Of a stretch of DNA of 8,389 bases, positions 5,361 to 8,389 are shown one piece after another. The stretch is from Candidatus Nomurabacteria bacterium (GTDB lineage Bacteria; Patescibacteriota; Minisyncoccia; Phycocordibacterales; PALSA-1337), in the NCBI GenBank assembly GCA_943355185.1, contig CALREM010000004.1, positions 1 through 8,389 on the forward strand. Direction: 5' to 3'. The notes beneath the pieces are model-generated. The model saw nothing but the letters and a program-made list of their open reading frames with translations. It did not search any database and had not been told where the DNA came from. Each line of letters begins with the position of its first letter. The first letter of the stretch is position 1. A program made the position numbers and the translations under genes.

Positions 5361-6263
5361 ATGAAAAATACACATGCGGGAATTGCTCCAACTGCTTTGA
5401 TTATCATTGTCGCTATTGCGTTGTTAACGGCAGGCACATACACCTATACCAAGATTCGTAACAAGGACAAAGCTGCTGACGATTTGATTTCTTCAGCACG
5501 TCGTTCACTCGAACGTTCCTCTCGCTCCGTTTCAGAGATTGTTGCCGAGTTGGCCTCGACCCAGACACGTCTTCGTGTTGAAATTAATAAACTAGACATC
5601 TTCCGACGGGCCAGTTATGACCCATCGTCATTGTTCGGTCAGACTATTGCTGCTATTCAAGCTGAGATTTCAGATGGTGTGATCGGTAAGACCGAACGAT
5701 TGTTTACACTGGTGACTGATGCAGGCATCGATCCTTCAGTGAAGATTACCTTGACCCAAGATCGTCAGCAGCTTATTGCACTCGTGGAAGAATGGCAAAA
5801 GAAAGCATCTGCCCCAAAAGGAACTCAGACCCAAGCCGACATCAGTGCTGCTACCCAAGCTGTTCTCGATGCGGCACAGGACTATGTAGATAGTCTCAAT
5901 CAAGCTGCCGATCAGTTGACACCCGAAAATTCTGGAGCTACTCCCGGAGAGATTACCCAGGGACAGAATAATGTTGATACTGCTGCGGATACGGTCAACG
6001 ATGCCGCTGATACTGTTTCGGAAGTCGAGCCGGATCCAGAAGTTGTCAATGATATCCAGAATGATGTCGATGATTTACAAGAAGAATTGGCCAATGCTAC
6101 CTCGACTCCTCCAACGGGAGGTGGGGATTCATCCAATCCTGACACATCAACGACTACGACGAATGGCTCTGGTAATCCGTATATCCCTCCTCCATACGTT
6201 CCTCCGACGCCGCCAGACACTTCAGGTAAGCCACAGCTTATCCAAGGGGCTAATCCATTCTAA
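5361..6263 (+). CDS. Membrane-anchored coiled-coil protein with Pro/Thr-rich tail
   Basis: A 300-residue protein of unknown function. Residues 9-28 form a single hydrophobic anchor; the lysine-rich stretch after it (KIRNKDK, 31-37) leaves the membrane topology open. Residues about 38-185 are rich in Ala, Gln, Glu and Arg, with long helical stretches that look coiled-coil. Two heptad-like units, VDTAADT and VNDAADT, sit in tandem at 205-218, followed by another acidic helix (226-244). From about 248 the chain becomes low-complexity: GGG, TTTT, and PPPYVPPTPP, ending GANPF. No Cys is present. This layout suggests a surface or envelope structural protein with a disordered tail reaching away from the membrane. 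No named domain is recognised; it may be one of the DUF5667-like secreted proteins frequent in CPR bacteria, but that is a weak guess. Its stop is 5 bp before the 6-phosphogluconolactonase ATG. Confidence 0.82.
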   Translation: MKNTHAGIAPTALIIIVAIALLTAGTYTYTKIRNKDKAADDLISSARRSLERSSRSVSEIVAELASTQTRLRVEINKLDIFRRASYDPSSLFGQTIAAIQAEISDGVIGKTERLFTLVTDAGIDPSVKITLTQDRQQLIALVEEWQKKASAPKGTQTQADISAATQAVLDAAQDYVDSLNQAADQLTPENSGATPGEITQGQNNVDTAADTVNDAADTVSEVEPDPEVVNDIQNDVDDLQEELANATSTPPTGGGDSSNPDTSTTTTNGSGNPYIPPPYVPPTPPDTSGKPQLIQGANPF

Positions 6264-6268
6264 GACCG

Positions 6269-6940
6269 ATGAATTTCGTATACAGTACCGATCCTTCGCA
6301 AGGTATCAGTGATCTCGGTGCAAAAATTACCGAATTGTTGAATACCAATAAGAAGGTACTCTGGTTACTTGCTGGAGGATCAAATATTCCAATCGCGGTT
6401 GATGTTATGAAGCGTGTACGCGCGAATATAAGTTCGGATAAACTCTCGTATCTCACCTTGGCTCTGAGTGACGAACGATATGGCCAAGTGGGGCATGCAG
6501 ATTCAAATTGGCAGCAACTGACTGAAACAGATTTTGATTTTTCTGGCATCAAAGCACTTTCGATTATTCATGGTGAGTCATTAGAAAAAACAATTTCTGA
6601 TTATGCTGCAGCTATCGAGCCTGTATTGAAGTCGACTGATTATATTATTTCTCAATTTGGTTTGGGAAGTGATGGTCATATCGCTGGTATCTTGCCACGT
6701 TCTCCGGCAACTCATGCTTCAGGTCTGGTGACCGGATATGTTGCACAACCTTTTACGCGCATCTCGCTTACGTTTGATGTTTTGAGGCAAATCGATGTTG
6801 CATATGGTTTTGTTTTTGGTGCTGCGAAAGGGGAGGCGCTTCACACGCTTGATGATGAGATTCTTTCGGTCGTAGAACAACCAGCGCAGATATTGAGAGA
6901 GATTCCGGAGGTGTATATATATCAGGATGTGATCTCCTAG
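6269..6940 (+). CDS. pgl: 6-phosphogluconolactonase
   Basis: A 223-residue protein of the glucosamine/galactosamine-6-phosphate isomerase superfamily, 6-phosphogluconolactonase branch. It hydrolyses 6-phosphogluconolactone to 6-phosphogluconate, the second step of the oxidative pentose phosphate pathway, in the cytoplasm. Motifs seen are LAGGSNIP (34-41; the family norm is GGSTP), LSDERYG (66-72) with DSNW (78-81), and GLGSDGHIAGILP (131-143), where H137 is the likely catalytic base. The length is that of a compact Pgl. The gene follows the coiled-coil protein gene by 5 bp with no ribosome binding site and no clear promoter of its own, so co-transcription is likely. No glucose-6-phosphate or 6-phosphogluconate dehydrogenase gene is in the window. 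An amino-sugar deaminase is less likely given the SDERYG...DSNW signature. Confidence 0.92.
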   Translation: MNFVYSTDPSQGISDLGAKITELLNTNKKVLWLLAGGSNIPIAVDVMKRVRANISSDKLSYLTLALSDERYGQVGHADSNWQQLTETDFDFSGIKALSIIHGESLEKTISDYAAAIEPVLKSTDYIISQFGLGSDGHIAGILPRSPATHASGLVTGYVAQPFTRISLTFDVLRQIDVAYGFVFGAAKGEALHTLDDEILSVVEQPAQILREIPEVYIYQDVIS

Positions 6941-6966
6941 GGTAGGCCTAAGGGGAAGTGAGCTTG

Positions 6967-6995
6967 TTGACAAACTCCATAATATAGATTACTAT
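6967..6995 (+). promoter_or_regulatory. Candidate sigma-70-type promoter of the DEAD-box helicase
   Basis: A perfect TTGACA (6967-6972) is followed by a 17-bp spacer and TACTAT (6990-6995), a 4 of 6 match to TATAAT. Transcription would start near 7002, giving a leader of about 155 nt. Unlike the other promoters in this window it has a consensus -35 box and does not predict a leaderless mRNA. Confidence 0.5.
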
Positions 6996-7029
6996 ACATA
7001 CATACCTCAATATCTCTTGATTTTTAACG

Positions 7030-7151
7030 TTTAGGGAATGTTCACATCTCTCCTAAAAGGCCGAAGCTGTATAGCTTTCATCTAAAACTCACGGGACTAC
7101 CGCCACTTTATTATTACGGGCGGAAGGTTGTAAGGGCAACGCCCTTTAGAT
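7030..7151 (+). ncRNA. Candidate structured 5' leader RNA of the DEAD-box helicase gene
   Basis: This part of the 217-bp gap contains nested complementary segments. A 7-pair stem (one G-U) joins 7030-7036 and 7051-7057. A 5-bp hairpin is AAGCT 7064-7068 with AGCTT 7073-7077 and loop GTAT. A 7-bp helix, ATCTAAA 7080-7086 with TTTAGAT 7145-7151, encloses two further hairpins: CCGCC 7100-7104 with GGCGG 7119-7123, and GGGC 7134-7137 with GCCC 7141-7144, the latter extendable to AAGGGC-AAC-GCCCTT. The result is a three-way junction whose closing helix ends 6 nt before the helicase ATG. Two TTTAG and two CTAAA elements could exchange partners, giving alternative folds. A cis-regulatory leader that controls helicase translation is inferred; no known riboswitch class is recognised, and a free small RNA is possible. 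The remaining bases 6941-7029 hold only the promoter. Confidence 0.5.
7038..7085 (+). CDS. Possible 15-codon leader peptide ORF
   Basis: An ATG at 7038 opens a frame ending at TAA 7083-7085, encoding MFTSLLKGRSCIAFI. The GGG just before the ATG is too close to serve as a normal ribosome binding site. The stop codon lies inside the 5' strand of the closing helix of the leader RNA, so a terminating ribosome would block that helix. There is no bias in amino acids suggesting classical attenuation. It may be chance. Confidence 0.15.
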   Translation: MFTSLLKGRSCIAFI

Positions 7152-7157
7152 ATAGCC

Positions 7158-8389
7158 ATGCAAACAAATCATTTTAGAAGTGGTCCAAAGCCACAAGGAT
7201 CTTCATCTGGAGCTTCACGCTTTAGTGGTCCTCGTCGTGCATCATCAAGTCGTCCTTCAACTGGTCGATCTTTTGGCGGTGGCGGATACAAAGGTAGTGG
7301 AAATCGTTCATCACGCCCCGCTCCTTCACGCGGTCGTCGTAACAACTCCATGGGAAGTTACATCGATCCATCTCGTTTTATTAACAAAGTAACCGTCACC
7401 GAAGAAGTTGCAGTCTTTGTACCGGAACACCAGTTTACTGATTTCCAAATCGACGAACGTCTCAAAAAGGCGATTGTTGAAAAAGGATACAAAAATCCAA
7501 GTCCGATTCAGGACAAAACAATTCCTCATATCCTCAAAGGTGCTGACCTTGTCGGTATTGCAAACACAGGAACGGGCAAGACTGCCGCGTTTTTGATTCC
7601 TCTTATTCAAAAGGTTCTCAAAGATCCAAAAGAAAACGTGTTGGTTATCGTACCGACTCGCGAACTTGCGATTCAGATCGATGCAGAACTCAAGACATTT
7701 GTCCGTGGCATGAGTATTTTCTCTGTCTGTTGTGTTGGAGGTATGTCGATTGGTCGTCAGATCTCTGCGCTCAAATATCGTAACAATTTTGTTATCGGTA
7801 CACCTGGTCGTCTCAAAGACCTCATCGACCGCAAGATGATCAATCCTGGAAACTTCAAGTCTCTGGTTCTCGACGAAGCAGACCGAATGCTTGATATGGG
7901 ATTCGTCAACGAAATGCGTTCGATCATGTCTCTGATGCCAAAGGATCGTCATACATTGTTCTTCTCCGCAACACTTTCAACTGAAATCGAACGTCTGATC
8001 GGTGAATTCCTCAAGACTCCTGTTCGTATTTCCGTCAAAACAGGTGAAACTTCGAGAAACGTTGAACAAGACGTTGTGAAAGTAATTCCAGGCAAGAATA
8101 AGCTGGATATGTTGCACGACCTCTTGAATCAGAAAGACTTTAGTAGAGTTTTGATTTTCGGACGTACAAAGCATGGGGTTGAAAAACTCTCACAAACCTT
8201 GCTTGCCAAGGGCTTCAAAGCGGAGTCTATTCATGGAAACAAGAATCACTCAAAGCGTCAGTCTGCCCTCCGTCTTTTCAAAGAAGGAAATGTGCAGATC
8301 CTGGTTGCAACCGACGTTGCTGCGCGCGGTCTCGATATTGCAGACGTCAGTCACGTGATCAACTACGAACTTCCAGCTACCTACGATGA
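7158..8389 (+). CDS. DEAD-box ATP-dependent RNA helicase, 3' truncated
   Basis: The frame is open from ATG 7158 to the window end: 410 codons plus 2 nt, with no stop. Residues 1-66 are a Ser/Gly/Arg/Pro-rich, probably disordered extension with GGGG at 40-43 and scattered RG and GR pairs. The helicase core follows: F93 and Q-motif SPIQ (115-118), motif I ANTGTGKT (135-142), Ia PTREL (166-170), GG (194-195), Ib TPGR (215-218), DEAD (239-242), SAT (270-272), then motif IV VLIFGRTK and motif V ATDVAARGLD in the second RecA domain. The frame ends just before the expected motif VI (HRIGRTGR). The type is RhlE-like. Such enzymes unwind RNA during ribosome assembly, RNA decay and cold adaptation. The basic extension sits at the N-terminus, whereas many bacterial homologues carry it C-terminally. 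A long structured leader precedes it, which fits autoregulation or temperature control, though this is inferred. Confidence 0.96.
   Translation, partial: MQTNHFRSGPKPQGSSSGASRFSGPRRASSSRPSTGRSFGGGGYKGSGNRSSRPAPSRGRRNNSMGSYIDPSRFINKVTVTEEVAVFVPEHQFTDFQIDERLKKAIVEKGYKNPSPIQDKTIPHILKGADLVGIANTGTGKTAAFLIPLIQKVLKDPKENVLVIVPTRELAIQIDAELKTFVRGMSIFSVCCVGGMSIGRQISALKYRNNFVIGTPGRLKDLIDRKMINPGNFKSLVLDEADRMLDMGFVNEMRSIMSLMPKDRHTLFFSATLSTEIERLIGEFLKTPVRISVKTGETSRNVEQDVVKVIPGKNKLDMLHDLLNQKDFSRVLIFGRTKHGVEKLSQTLLAKGFKAESIHGNKNHSKRQSALRLFKEGNVQILVATDVAARGLDIADVSHVINYELPATYD

Noticed and set aside
5912..6220. 102-codon minus-strand frame rich in Gly and Ser
   Set aside because: It is the mirror image of the low-complexity Pro/Thr tail of the plus-strand surface protein gene.
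6936..6950. CCTAGGGTAGG / TAGGCCTA palindromes after the pgl stop as a terminator
   Set aside because: The stem is short and no T-run follows on either strand.
7132..7151. AAGGGC-AAC-GCCCTT hairpin as an intrinsic terminator
   Set aside because: Only three T's follow the stem and it lies directly before the helicase start codon; a leader RNA element explains it better.
6941..7157. tRNA or known riboswitch in the long gap
   Set aside because: No cloverleaf with a GTTC-type T-loop is found and the folding does not match any riboswitch class I know.
7326..7952. 208-codon open frame on the minus strand
   Set aside because: It is fully antisense to the DEAD-box helicase, whose motifs are unambiguous. 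The translation shows no recognisable domain.

Overview
The window looks like chromosomal DNA from a small-genome bacterium, most plausibly a Candidate Phyla Radiation (Patescibacteria, Parcubacteria-like) lineage. This is inferred from compact packing of short genes, several small membrane-anchored proteins of unknown function, an almost complete lack of Shine-Dalgarno sequences, and -10 boxes only 6 to 9 nt from start codons, which implies leaderless mRNAs. No rRNA, tRNA, CRISPR array, insertion sequence or phage gene was seen, so the taxonomy is not proven.

Left part (1-2694): the 3' end of a probable carotenoid (phytoene-type) desaturase converges on a UbiA-family prenyltransferase of the lycopene elongase type. 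Back to back with the prenyltransferase, across a 63-bp divergent promoter region, is a tightly coupled three-gene operon: NADPH-dependent FMN reductase family protein, membrane-anchored SOUL heme-binding protein, and a conserved protein of unknown function with a Trp/Tyr-rich core motif. The two junctions are 4-nt ATGA overlaps. Together these genes suggest pigment, heme/flavin and photo-oxidative stress functions.

Middle part (2695-5348): a start-less open frame of 63 codons, probably a gene remnant, lies just before a membrane-anchored hypothetical protein and a 64-residue PspC-domain protein. The PspC gene converges on a GDSL/SGNH hydrolase, and the two stop codons share CTAG. The hydrolase and a D-2-hydroxyacid dehydrogenase diverge from a 23-bp gap in which one 12-bp palindrome supplies a TATAAT box to each strand, with both transcripts predicted to be leaderless.

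Right part (5361-8389): a membrane-anchored coiled-coil, Pro/Thr-rich surface protein, 6-phosphogluconolactonase, then a 217-bp non-coding stretch with a TTGACA-type promoter and a leader of about 155 nt that can fold into several hairpins and a three-way junction. The leader precedes a DEAD-box RNA helicase with a Ser/Gly/Arg-rich disordered N-terminus, cut by the window end before motif VI.

The most interesting signals are the symmetric bidirectional promoter, the structured helicase leader, and the carotenoid/SOUL/FMN-reductase neighbourhood. No intrinsic terminator with a GC stem and T-run was recognised anywhere in the window.
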